From assembly GCA_964393105.1 (NCBI GenBank), contig CAYMSM010000048.1, positions 1 to 9,457 on the forward strand: a stretch of DNA of 9,457 nucleotides. The letters run 5' to 3'. This document shows, piece after piece, positions 1 to 5,947 of this stretch (within the stretch, counting starts at the first letter, position 1; every line of letters starts with the position of its first letter). Below the pieces are notes generated by a model that made no database searches, was not told where the DNA came from, and worked only from the letters and a program-made list of their open reading frames with translations. Made by a program: the position numbers and the translations under genes. The DNA is from CALMEC01 sp964393105. Its GTDB lineage: Bacteria > Actinomycetota > Thermoleophilia > Miltoncostaeales > Miltoncostaeaceae.

Positions 1-138
1 CGTATCCCGGCTGCAAACCTTCGCCAGGCGGTGTCCTCGGTCTCACCGTTATGGGTACCGATAGCGGCAAGACACTGCGTCCTTGCCTGACTCGGTTTTC
101 GCTCGGGATACGTGCCCGTACTTACGAGAGCGACCACT
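1..138. repeat. Left copy of a 138-bp inverted terminal repeat
   Basis: This stretch is the exact reverse complement of 9320-9457. Identity starts at the first base of the window and breaks at position 139. The repeat is clearly less GC-rich than the flanking genes. It contains CGTATCCCG at 1-9 and its reverse complement CGGGATACG at 104-112, so a 112-bp inner unit is itself bounded by 9-bp inverted ends. It also contains a hairpin, GGCAAGAC (66-73) against GTcCTTGCC (79-87), with a 5-nt loop and one bulged base. The minus strand is open from the panB stop through the repeat and off the window edge, but I do not recognise the peptide. The likely reading is a dispersed genomic repeat or mobile-element end at which the assembly stopped. 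Confidence 0.93.
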
Positions 139-233
139 AAGGTCCGGTAAAGAGTGTCAGAGGAGACAGCGATCGAGGTGGGCCCCTGTCCTGCCACGCG
201 GCGCCGCCTGCGGCCCAGGTGCTCACGGTCGCA
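139..233. other. Short spacer between terminal repeat and panB stop
   Basis: This 95-nt stretch separates the repeat from the end of panB. It holds a perfect 10-bp palindrome, GCGGCGCCGC, at 198-207. No T-run follows it on the minus strand, so it is not a convincing intrinsic terminator for the pan operon. I see no gene here. Confidence 0.5.
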
Positions 234-1013
234 TCAGGCCAGGGTCGGCCAGTCGTCCGAGGTTGTGGCGAGGCTCGCGTCCTTCCGGACGTCGTCGACG
301 TACTCCCGGGCGGCCCGGGTGACGATCTCGAACACGTTGGCCTTGGGCGCCATGAATCGCGGGGTGAACGGGAGCTGGCCGACGAGGTCGGTCGAGACCA
401 GCACCTGCCCGTCGGTCCCGGTCCCTGCGGCGATACCGATCACCGGCACCTCGAGCGACTCGGTGATCCGGGTCGCGAGGTCGGCGGGCACCGCCTCGAT
501 GACGATGGCGAAGCACCCGGCGTTCTGGAGGTCATGCGCCTCGCCGGCGATGCGCTCGGCCTCCCCAGGCGTTGTGCCCTCGCGCCGGTAGACCGTCGCG
601 GTCTGCGGCTGCAGGCCCACATGCCCCATGACTGCGATTCCGGCGGCGATGATCGCGTGGACCTCGGCGATGCACGGCCCCTCCAGCTTGACGCTGTCGG
701 CGCCCGCCGCGACCAGGGTCGCCGCCGACGCGGCCGCCTGCTCGGGCGTGTCGTAGCTGCCCGCCGGCAGGTCGCCGACGATGTGCGTATTCACCGCACC
801 CGTCCGCACAGCGTGAACGTGGTGGGCCATCATCGCGAGCGTGGCCTCGCGCGTCGTCGGGAAGCCCAGCTCCACCATCGCGACCGAGTCGCCGACAAGG
901 ATCAGGTCCAGGCCGACTTGGTCCAACGCCAGCGCGGTCGGGTAGTCGTAGGCGGTCAGCATCGCCAGCCGCCGGTGTCCCTTCGTCGCGCGGATGTCGC
1001 CTGCGGTGATCAC
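234..1013 (-). CDS. panB: 3-methyl-2-oxobutanoate hydroxymethyltransferase (ketopantoate hydroxymethyltransferase)
   Basis: PanB transfers a hydroxymethyl group from 5,10-methylene-tetrahydrofolate to 2-oxoisovalerate to make ketopantoate, the first committed step of pantothenate and CoA synthesis in the cytosol. The protein has 259 residues (E. coli PanB has 264) and is a TIM barrel. MLTAYDYP lies at 18-25, LVGDS at 39-43, VKLEG at 108-112, GHVGLQPQ at 130-137, VIEAVP at 171-176 and PVIGIAAG at 190-197. By comparison with E. coli, Asp42, Asp81 and Glu111 are the magnesium ligands and Glu173 the catalytic acid. The start chosen is the GTG whose last two bases lie in the panD stop (GTGA overlap), with GGGAGG about 8 nt upstream. 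The frame stays open upstream through panD, but that extension reads as non-coding sequence. It is the last gene of the panC-panD-panB operon. Confidence 0.96.
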   Translation of the reverse strand: MITAGDIRATKGHRRLAMLTAYDYPTALALDQVGLDLILVGDSVAMVELGFPTTREATLAMMAHHVHAVRTGAVNTHIVGDLPAGSYDTPEQAAASAATLVAAGADSVKLEGPCIAEVHAIIAAGIAVMGHVGLQPQTATVYRREGTTPGEAERIAGEAHDLQNAGCFAIVIEAVPADLATRITESLEVPVIGIAAGTGTDGQVLVSTDLVGQLPFTPRFMAPKANVFEIVTRAAREYVDDVRKDASLATTSDDWPTLA

Positions 1014-1423
1014 TGGACACCCTCCCAGGCGGCGGGAACGGTGGCTGGGATCGGCGAGCTGGTCGTGGTGGTAGGACTGTTTCGCCCATCGACGTGGACG
1101 ACGATCGGGTTGTGCCCGTCCAGCTCTGCGTCGGTGTACTCGGCGTAGGTCATGACGATGACAAGATCGCCGGGCTCGGCCAGCCGCGCCGCCGCGCCGT
1201 TGAGGCACATGTCGCCCCGTCCGGCGGGCCCCTCGATCGCGTAGGTCTCGAACCGCGAGCCGGTGTTGATGTTGACGACGAACACCTGCTCGTACGTCCG
1301 GATGTCTGCGAGCGCCAAGAGATCGGTGTCGATCGTGATGCTGCCCTCGTAGTCGAGGTTGGCATCGGTGACCGTGGCACGGTGGATCTTGCTCTTGAGT
1401 ATCCGGCGGGTGCGGTGCGGCAT
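1010..1423 (-). CDS. panD: Aspartate 1-decarboxylase precursor
   Basis: PanD decarboxylates L-aspartate to beta-alanine, which PanC joins to pantoate. It is made as a proenzyme that cleaves itself to form an N-terminal pyruvoyl group. The protein has 137 residues. SKIHRATVT lies at 11-19, and the self-cleavage site YEGS at 25-28 puts the scissile bond between Gly27 and Ser28, the future pyruvoyl residue. The conserved stretches NINTGSRFETY (51-61) and LNGAAARL (74-81) are intact. Relative to E. coli there are three extra N-terminal residues. After the core comes a tail from about 113 rich in Thr, Ser and Pro, of a kind often variable in actinobacterial PanD. The start is an ATG preceded by GGAGG at 5 nt spacing, 11 nt after panC. 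The stop overlaps the panB GTG, indicating translational coupling. Confidence 0.96.
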   Translation of the reverse strand: MPHRTRRILKSKIHRATVTDANLDYEGSITIDTDLLALADIRTYEQVFVVNINTGSRFETYAIEGPAGRGDMCLNGAAARLAEPGDLVIVMTYAEYTDAELDGHNPIVVHVDGRNSPTTTTSSPIPATVPAAWEGVQ

Positions 1424-1434
1424 TGACTCCTCCG

Positions 1435-2319
1435 TCAGGTGGTGGTGAGGAACTGGTTGTCGATGAGGCGAGCGGGACCGACGCGACCGGCGACGCACAG
1501 GAGTGCCGGGTCGCGCAAGTCGTCCACGAACGCGAACGTATCGGGATGGACGATTCGGGCGTACTCGGGTGTGCACCGCGGCTCGTCGCCCAGGGCGTCG
1601 AGTGCGATGCGCTCAAGACGCCGCGGGTCGTCGACACCGGCGACGAAGGCGTTGACGGCGGCGTCGAGTGCCCGGCGCAGCACGAGGGCGGCGGCGCGAT
1701 CCTGCGGCGCCAGGTACGCGTTGCGGCTGCTCATGGCCAACCCGTCGGCCTCGCGCACAATGGGGCCGACGACCAGTTCGATGTCCTCCAGATGCAGGTC
1801 GCGCATGAGCCGGCGGATGACGGCGACTTGTTGCGCGTCCTTCTGCCCGAACACGGCGCGATCGGGCCGGGCCGCGATCAACAGCTTCGCGACGACGGTG
1901 GTGACGCCGGCGAAATGATGGGGCCGGGCGGCGCCCTCAAGCGTCCGGGCGGGGCCATCCACCGTGATCGTCGTGCCGAACCCGTCCGGGTAGACCTCGG
2001 CGGCGTCGGGAGCGAAGACGAGCTCCACGCCCGCTCGGGCCGCCAGGCGCACATCGCGATCCTCGTCCCGTGGATAGGCGGAGAGGTCCTCGGTCGGTGC
2101 GAACTGCGTCGGGTTGACGAACAGGCTCATCACCACCGCGTGCTCGTCGTCGCCGGCCAGGCGCAGCAGGCTCAGGTGCCCCTCGTGCAGCGCACCCATC
2201 GTGGGCACGAGCGCGACGCGCCTGCCGGTCTCCCGCAGCGACGCAACGGCCTCGCGGAGGTCGGCGACGCTCCGGACGACGGTCGGCGTGAGGGGTACGG
2301 TGGCGAGGTGGATTGTCAT
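1435..2319 (-). CDS. panC: Pantothenate synthetase (pantoate--beta-alanine ligase)
   Basis: PanC joins pantoate and beta-alanine with ATP, via a pantoyl-adenylate, to give pantothenate. The protein has 294 residues, a normal length. The HIGH-like nucleotide motif PTMGALHEGH is at 39-48, FVNPTQF at 67-73, FGQKDAQQ at 157-164 and the KMSKS-like loop MSSRN at 196-200. The last ~90 residues match the small beta-alanine/lid domain. The start is the ATG at 2317-2319 with GGAGCGG about 8 nt upstream. A longer frame runs up to 2463, but that extension would begin on a TTG inside the proposed promoter and has no family resemblance. This is the first gene of the pan operon, transcribed away from udg. 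The downstream panD ribosome-binding site sits in the 11-nt gap after this stop. Confidence 0.97.
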   Translation of the reverse strand: MTIHLATVPLTPTVVRSVADLREAVASLRETGRRVALVPTMGALHEGHLSLLRLAGDDEHAVVMSLFVNPTQFAPTEDLSAYPRDEDRDVRLAARAGVELVFAPDAAEVYPDGFGTTITVDGPARTLEGAARPHHFAGVTTVVAKLLIAARPDRAVFGQKDAQQVAVIRRLMRDLHLEDIELVVGPIVREADGLAMSSRNAYLAPQDRAAALVLRRALDAAVNAFVAGVDDPRRLERIALDALGDEPRCTPEYARIVHPDTFAFVDDLRDPALLCVAGRVGPARLIDNQFLTTT

Positions 2320-2452
2320 GGGGTGCCGCTCCGGCTCGCCGATCTGGCGGAGCAGGCACGGGGGAGCGCCCGCGACATTGCGCGGCCACCCTCCGAGTGA
2401 ACCCGCTCCGGCTCCCTCACGGGATGCCAGGCGACTCGCTCTGAGCACGGCA

Positions 2453-2482
2453 AGTGTACCCAAGGGGGGCGATCCATCGCAA
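2453..2482 (-). promoter_or_regulatory. Putative sigma-70-type promoter of the panC-panD-panB operon
   Basis: On the minus strand, TTGCGA (2482-2477) and TACACT (2458-2453) are separated by 18 nt, a good match to a housekeeping -35/-10 pair. Transcription would start near 2446 and give a leader of about 127 nt before panC. This rests on sequence match only. Confidence 0.5.
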
Positions 2483-2499
2483 CCAGGTCACGAGGCCGC

Positions 2500-2515
2500 G
2501 GTGACGACCGTCACC
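2500..2515. promoter_or_regulatory. 16-bp inverted repeat, possible operator in the panC/udg divergent region
   Basis: GGTGACGACCGTCACC is a perfect 7-2-7 inverted repeat lying upstream of both divergent transcription units. It is 18 bp upstream of the proposed panC -35 and about 54 bp upstream of the proposed udg -10. I do not recognise the cognate regulator. It does not match the actinobacterial LexA box. Confidence 0.35.
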
Positions 2516-2568
2516 ACGAATGCTCCGTCTCGAGTGCGCCGGGGACGCGAGCGTCCGGCCGCGGCGGG

Positions 2569-2574
2569 TACGCT
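2569..2574 (+). promoter_or_regulatory. -10 element placed for leaderless transcription of udg
   Basis: TACGCT (TANNNT) ends six bases before the udg ATG, and no Shine-Dalgarno sequence precedes that ATG. In actinobacteria this geometry is typical of leaderless mRNAs that start at the A of ATG. No clear -35 hexamer is visible at the expected distance. Confidence 0.45.
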
Positions 2575-2580
2575 CTGCGA

Positions 2581-3288
2581 ATGAACGACGCCCCCGCCCG
2601 GGCGACTGCGCTTGCCGACTACCACGCCGCCCAGGTGGTCGACTGCGTCCGCTGCCCGCTCCATCAGACCCGGACCCAGGTGGTCGTGGGAAGCGGCGAC
2701 CCCGACGCCGACGTGCTCTTTGTGGGGGAGGCGCCCGGCTACCACGAGGACAAGAACGGCGTCCCGTTCGTCGGCGCGGCGGGCAAGTTGCTCGACAAGC
2801 TGCTGGCAGGTATCGGGTTGACACGGGCCGAGGTGTTCGTGGCCAACGTCCTCAAGTGCCGTCCACCCGGCAACCGCGATCCGCTGTCAGCCGAGATCGA
2901 GGCGTGTGAGGGGCATCTGTTCCGTCAGGTGGGGATGATCCAGCCGAAGCTCATCTGCACGCTCGGAAACTTCGCGACCAAGTTGATCTCGGGCCGGTCC
3001 GACGGCATCAGCCGTGTCCACGGCCATGAGGCTCCCATCGCGATCGGCGGTCACGAGCTGTTGCTCTACCCGCTCTACCACCCCGCTGCGGCGCTCTACA
3101 TGCCGTCCATGCTGGCGACGCTCGAGGCCGACTTCGCGCGAATCCCCGGGTTGATCGGCGCTCCGTCACCGGCGCTCGCGGTCGTCACTGATCCATCGGC
3201 TGAACCGACCGCCACGCCCCCGCCGCGCGTGACCGTCATGCCTGCCCGGGAGCCGGTCGCCGAGCCCGAACAGCTCGGGCTGTTCTGA
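2581..3288 (+). CDS. Family 4 uracil-DNA glycosylase with [4Fe-4S] cluster
   Basis: The enzyme excises uracil from DNA to start base-excision repair after cytosine deamination or dUTP incorporation. The protein has 235 residues. The four likely cluster cysteines are Cys22 and Cys25 (DCVRC), Cys93 (LKCRPPGNR) and Cys109 (EACEGH). The active-site motif GEAPG is at 49-53, the uracil-pocket stretch GVPFVGAAGKLLD at 60-72, and the second catalytic-loop motif YHPAA at 166-170. Residues from about 195 form a Pro/Ala-rich linker ending in QLGLF at the extreme C-terminus, which resembles a beta-clamp-binding peptide. The ATG start has no Shine-Dalgarno but a well-placed -10 element, so the mRNA may be leaderless. 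The stop overlaps the proposed CTG start of tsaE, and this gene probably heads the transcript that runs to the subtilase. In the literature such genes are called udgA or udg. Confidence 0.94.
   Translation: MNDAPARATALADYHAAQVVDCVRCPLHQTRTQVVVGSGDPDADVLFVGEAPGYHEDKNGVPFVGAAGKLLDKLLAGIGLTRAEVFVANVLKCRPPGNRDPLSAEIEACEGHLFRQVGMIQPKLICTLGNFATKLISGRSDGISRVHGHEAPIAIGGHELLLYPLYHPAAALYMPSMLATLEADFARIPGLIGAPSPALAVVTDPSAEPTATPPPRVTVMPAREPVAEPEQLGLF
3265..3285 (+). promoter_or_regulatory. Two overlapping, mutually exclusive hairpins at the udg/tsaE junction
   Basis: GAACAGC (3268-3274) pairs with GCTGTTC (3279-3285) around a TCGG loop. The alternative pairing is CCCGA (3265-3269) with TCGGG (3275-3279). 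The longer stem ends on the first base of the proposed tsaE start codon. It could affect tsaE initiation, or could be a by-product of the Gln-Leu-Gly-Leu-Phe codons. Confidence 0.35.
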
Positions 3289-3788
3289 TCGAGCTCCAGA
3301 CCGCCGGCCCCGACCAGACCGAAGCAATCGGCGCGGCGATCGCATCGCTCGTACAGCCCGGCGACGTCGTGACCCTGCGCGGCGACCTCGGCACGGGCAA
3401 GACCACGCTCGTGCGGGGCGCCGCCCGGGCGCTCGGCGTGACCGACCACGTCACCAGCCCTACGTTCACCGTCGCGCAGCGATACCAGGGCCGCGTCGCC
3501 GTCGCGCACCTTGACGCGTACCGTCTGGACTCGGCCGACGACGAGGAGCTGGGCCTCGCGCTCGAGGCCGCTGCCGAGGCCGTCGCGTTCGTCGAGTGGC
3601 CCGACGCGCTCGCGGCGGCGTTCGACCGAGCCGCCGTCGCGGTGACGCTTGGCCACGGGGGTGGTGACAGGCGGTTGCTAACGTTGACGTGCCCCGACGC
3701 CGAGATGGAAGCAGCGCTGCTCGACGCCATTGATCACGCTCGCCCTCGACACAGCAACGCCGGCCCTGAGCCTCGCCCTCGTTCGTGA
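3285..3788 (+). CDS. tsaE: tRNA t6A37 biosynthesis ATPase TsaE, apparent CTG start
   Basis: TsaE is the P-loop ATPase that drives the TsaB-TsaD-TsaE complex in N6-threonylcarbamoylation of adenosine 37 in ANN-decoding tRNAs. From the proposed start there are 167 residues. IELQTAGPDQTEAIG forms the usual first strand and helix, Walker A GDLGTGKT is at 33-40, SPTFT at 58-62, HLDAYRLD at 75-82 and VEWPD at 103-107. No ATG, GTG or TTG exists in this frame between the udg 3' end and GTG 3369. Starting at 3369 would remove the first 28 residues, which fit the family. CTG at 3285-3287, overlapping the udg stop as CTGA, gives the expected N-terminus. The family call is secure; the exact start codon is inferred. 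The C-terminal 59 nt overlap tsaB. Confidence 0.9.
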   Translation: MIELQTAGPDQTEAIGAAIASLVQPGDVVTLRGDLGTGKTTLVRGAARALGVTDHVTSPTFTVAQRYQGRVAVAHLDAYRLDSADDEELGLALEAAAEAVAFVEWPDALAAAFDRAAVAVTLGHGGGDRRLLTLTCPDAEMEAALLDAIDHARPRHSNAGPEPRPRS

Positions 3789-4440
3789 CGGCGCGGCGCT
3801 CGCCGAGCGCACGATCAGCCCGACCCAGGGAGCAGGTCGCCGCGTGGCCCAGGAGATCCATGAGCTCCTGACGACCGCGGGCGTCGGCGTGCGTGATCTC
3901 GATGAAGTCGTCGTGGGCGTCGGACCGGGAGGGTTCACCGGGCTTCGCATCGGCATCGCGACCGCGCTCGGGCTCGGGCAGGCGCTCTCGATCCCAGTGC
4001 GAGGGGTTGCGTCGATCGAGGCATTGGCGCTCGGCATCTGGGCGCACGCTCCGTCCGGGGCGATCGTGGTGCCGGTGATCGACGCCAAGCGCCAGGAGGT
4101 GTTTGCCGCGGCCTACCGGGGTGACGCCAACGGTGCGCTCCTGACGGTGATCGAACCCCACGCGACGAGCGCCAGTGGCCTGGTCGAGCGCCTGGACGAG
4201 GTGGCGACACCCGCATCGCCGGTGTACGTGGCAGGCGACGGGCTGCACCGGTTGGTCGATGCCCTGACGCCCGCGGTCGTGGCGATGCCGGCGCATCGCA
4301 TCAGCGCCGTCCTGCTGGCGCAGCGGGCCCGAACGGGTGGGGCACGACCGGTGAGCCCCCTCTACCTGCGACTTCCGGACGCCGAAGTCAACCGCATGCG
4401 CAGGGAGCGTGAGGCTGCTGCGGGGATTGCCCGCGCGTGA
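3730..4440 (+). CDS. tsaB: tRNA t6A37 biosynthesis scaffold protein TsaB
   Basis: TsaB is the catalytically inactive ASKHA-fold paralogue that dimerises with TsaD and is needed for threonylcarbamoyl transfer to tRNA. The protein has 236 residues, the normal size. The N-terminus ITLALDTATPALSLAL (2-17) is typical, the hallmark GPGGFTGLRIG is at 65-75, and the C-terminal PLYLRLPDAE is at 210-219. The TTG start at 3730 gives exactly the family N-terminus, but it lies 59 nt inside tsaE with no strong Shine-Dalgarno nearby. The next start-like codon in frame (GTG 3786) would cut into the first strand-turn-strand. The gene ends in a GTGA overlap with rimI. Translation probably depends on ribosomes arriving from tsaE. 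Confidence 0.94.
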   Translation: MITLALDTATPALSLALVRDGAALAERTISPTQGAGRRVAQEIHELLTTAGVGVRDLDEVVVGVGPGGFTGLRIGIATALGLGQALSIPVRGVASIEALALGIWAHAPSGAIVVPVIDAKRQEVFAAAYRGDANGALLTVIEPHATSASGLVERLDEVATPASPVYVAGDGLHRLVDALTPAVVAMPAHRISAVLLAQRARTGGARPVSPLYLRLPDAEVNRMRREREAAAGIARA

Positions 4441-4931
4441 GCGCGACCGAGGAACGCGCGGATCGCAGGTCACGCCTTTCGATCCGTCGGATGCGGCTCA
4501 GTGATCTGGATGACGGGGTGCTTGCGATCGAGCGCGCGAGCTACCCGGTGCCGTGGAGCCGCCGGATGTTGGAGGGTGAGCTTGCCCGGCCCGACGGGAT
4601 CTGCCTCGTGGCGCTCCACCAGGACGCGGTCGTCGGATACATCCTGGTGGCGTTGCAGGTCGACGTCTGGCACATCCTCAACGTGACCGTGCATCCGCTC
4701 CACCGCGGCCGGCGCATCGGTGACGCGCTCGTGCGTTCGGCGACGACGGTGGGCGAGCGGCGCCGTCACGCGGGGTTCACGCTCGAGGTACGGGTCTCCA
4801 ATGACCGCGCCATCCGGTTGTACGACCGGCTCGGGTTCGTTTCCCATGGCGTCAGGCCCCGCTACTACAGTGACAACGGCGAAGATGCGTTGATCATGTG
4901 GCGGTTGCCCGTCGAGGCCGATCAGTCATGA
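4437..4931 (+). CDS. rimI: Ribosomal-protein-alanine N-acetyltransferase RimI (GNAT family)
   Basis: RimI transfers acetyl from acetyl-CoA to the N-terminal alanine of ribosomal protein S18 in E. coli; in actinobacteria its substrate range may be wider. The protein has 164 residues, with about 12 more at the N-terminus than E. coli RimI. The GNAT core is complete: LNVTVHPLHRGRRIGDAL at 81-98 contains the acetyl-CoA pyrophosphate-binding loop, FTLEVR at 114-119 carries Glu117 at the position of the E. coli catalytic Glu103, and SNDRAIRLYDRLGF at 121-134 carries Tyr129. The C-terminal PRYYSDNGEDALIM (141-154) is the RimI signature, which separates it from generic GNAT proteins. GTG start and GTGA overlap with tsaB; the stop overlaps tsaD as ATGA. 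Its place between tsaB and tsaD is a common bacterial arrangement. Confidence 0.93.
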   Translation: MSATEERADRRSRLSIRRMRLSDLDDGVLAIERASYPVPWSRRMLEGELARPDGICLVALHQDAVVGYILVALQVDVWHILNVTVHPLHRGRRIGDALVRSATTVGERRRHAGFTLEVRVSNDRAIRLYDRLGFVSHGVRPRYYSDNGEDALIMWRLPVEADQS

Positions 4932-5947
4932 GCGCAGGTCTGATACTGGCGATCGAGACCTCGTGCGATGAGACCGCTGCGGCGGTCGTCGCGGGTCGCA
5001 CCATCCGCTCCAACGTCGTCGCAAGTCAGGCGGATCTCCACACCCCGTACGGCGGGGTCGTGCCCGAGGTCGCCGCCCGCCACCACCTGGGGACCGTCAA
5101 CGCGGTCATCGACGAGGCGCTCGCCGGCGCCGGGTCCACGCTCGACGACATCGCGCAGATCGCCGTAACGCACCGGCCGGGGCTCATCGGCGCGCTGCTC
5201 GTGGGGGTCGCAACGGCCAAGGCGATCGCGTATGCGGCGAACAAGCCCCTTGTCATGGTCGACCATCTGCACGGACACATCTGTGCAGCCTGGTTGGAGC
5301 CCGTCGCGCTCGATCCGCCGTTTGTCAGCCTGGTCGCATCGGGTGGGCACACGCGCCTGGATCTGGTCCACGACTACGCGGCGCCACGGCTTCTGGGGCA
5401 GACCCGCGACGATGCTGCGGGTGAGGCCGTGGACAAGGGAGCCCGGCTCCTTGGCCTTGGCTATCCGGGCGGCCCCGCGCTCGAGTGCCTTGCCGCCGAC
5501 GGTGACCCGACGGCGTTCATGTTCCCCATCGGGTTGGGCGGCCGCACCGAACGGGACTTCTCCTACGCCGGTGTCAAGACCGCGTTGCTGTATACCGTCC
5601 GAGACTTGGGCGACGATGTGCACATGCACCTCGCCGATCTCGCCGCCTCGTATCAGGAATCCGTCATGCGTCCGCTCGCCGAGCGGTTGATCGACGCGGC
5701 GGTCGAGCATCGGGTCCCTGCAGTCGCATTGGGCGGCGGCGTCGCCGCAAACGGCCGGCTGCGGGCGCTCGTGGCCGAGCAGGCCTCGGCGCACGGCCTC
5801 CGGGTTTCGGTGCCGGCGCGGGAGCTGTGCACCGACAACGCCGCGATGATCGGCGCGGCGGCGCAGTTCACCTCCGCGATCGCATGGCCCGACTACCTGG
5901 GCCACGACGCGATCGCCACGGCCCCACCGGGAGGGATTGCCGCGTGA
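4928..5947 (+). CDS. tsaD: tRNA N6-adenosine threonylcarbamoyltransferase
   Basis: TsaD (Kae1/Gcp/YgjD family) transfers the threonylcarbamoyl group from threonylcarbamoyl-AMP to A37 of tRNAs, with a bound metal ion. The protein has 339 residues, a normal length. AIETSCDET is at 8-16 and HLHGH at 113-117, giving metal ligands His113 and His117. The nucleotide loop SGGHT is at 138-142, GEAVDKGARLLGLGYPGGP at 165-183 and GGGVAAN at 269-275. The third metal ligand is Asp303 in CTDNAAMIG (301-309). Start at ATG 4928 overlapping the rimI stop (ATGA); the frame is open further upstream, but those ten residues are rimI sequence read in another frame. The stop overlaps the following subtilase as GTGA. 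The synthase partner TsaC is not in this window. Confidence 0.96.
   Translation: MSAGLILAIETSCDETAAAVVAGRTIRSNVVASQADLHTPYGGVVPEVAARHHLGTVNAVIDEALAGAGSTLDDIAQIAVTHRPGLIGALLVGVATAKAIAYAANKPLVMVDHLHGHICAAWLEPVALDPPFVSLVASGGHTRLDLVHDYAAPRLLGQTRDDAAGEAVDKGARLLGLGYPGGPALECLAADGDPTAFMFPIGLGGRTERDFSYAGVKTALLYTVRDLGDDVHMHLADLAASYQESVMRPLAERLIDAAVEHRVPAVALGGGVAANGRLRALVAEQASAHGLRVSVPARELCTDNAAMIGAAAQFTSAIAWPDYLGHDAIATAPPGGIAA

Noticed and set aside
198..207. GCGGCGCCGC palindrome as terminator of the pan operon
   Set aside because: It is short, perfectly GC, lacks a loop as written and is not followed by a T-run on the minus strand.
219..1148. 309-codon plus-strand open frame opposite panB and panD
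   Set aside because: It is antisense to two clearly conserved genes and its Arg/Gly/Asp-rich translation resembles no family. It is typical shadow coding in GC-rich DNA.
1014..1637. N-terminal extension making PanB 467 residues
   Set aside because: The extension is panD and panC DNA in the wrong frame. Family length, the ribosome-binding site and the GTGA overlap support the GTG at 1013.
1423..2400. 325-codon plus-strand open frame opposite panC
   Set aside because: It lies opposite an intact panC with all its motifs. Its translation is low-complexity with no recognisable domain.
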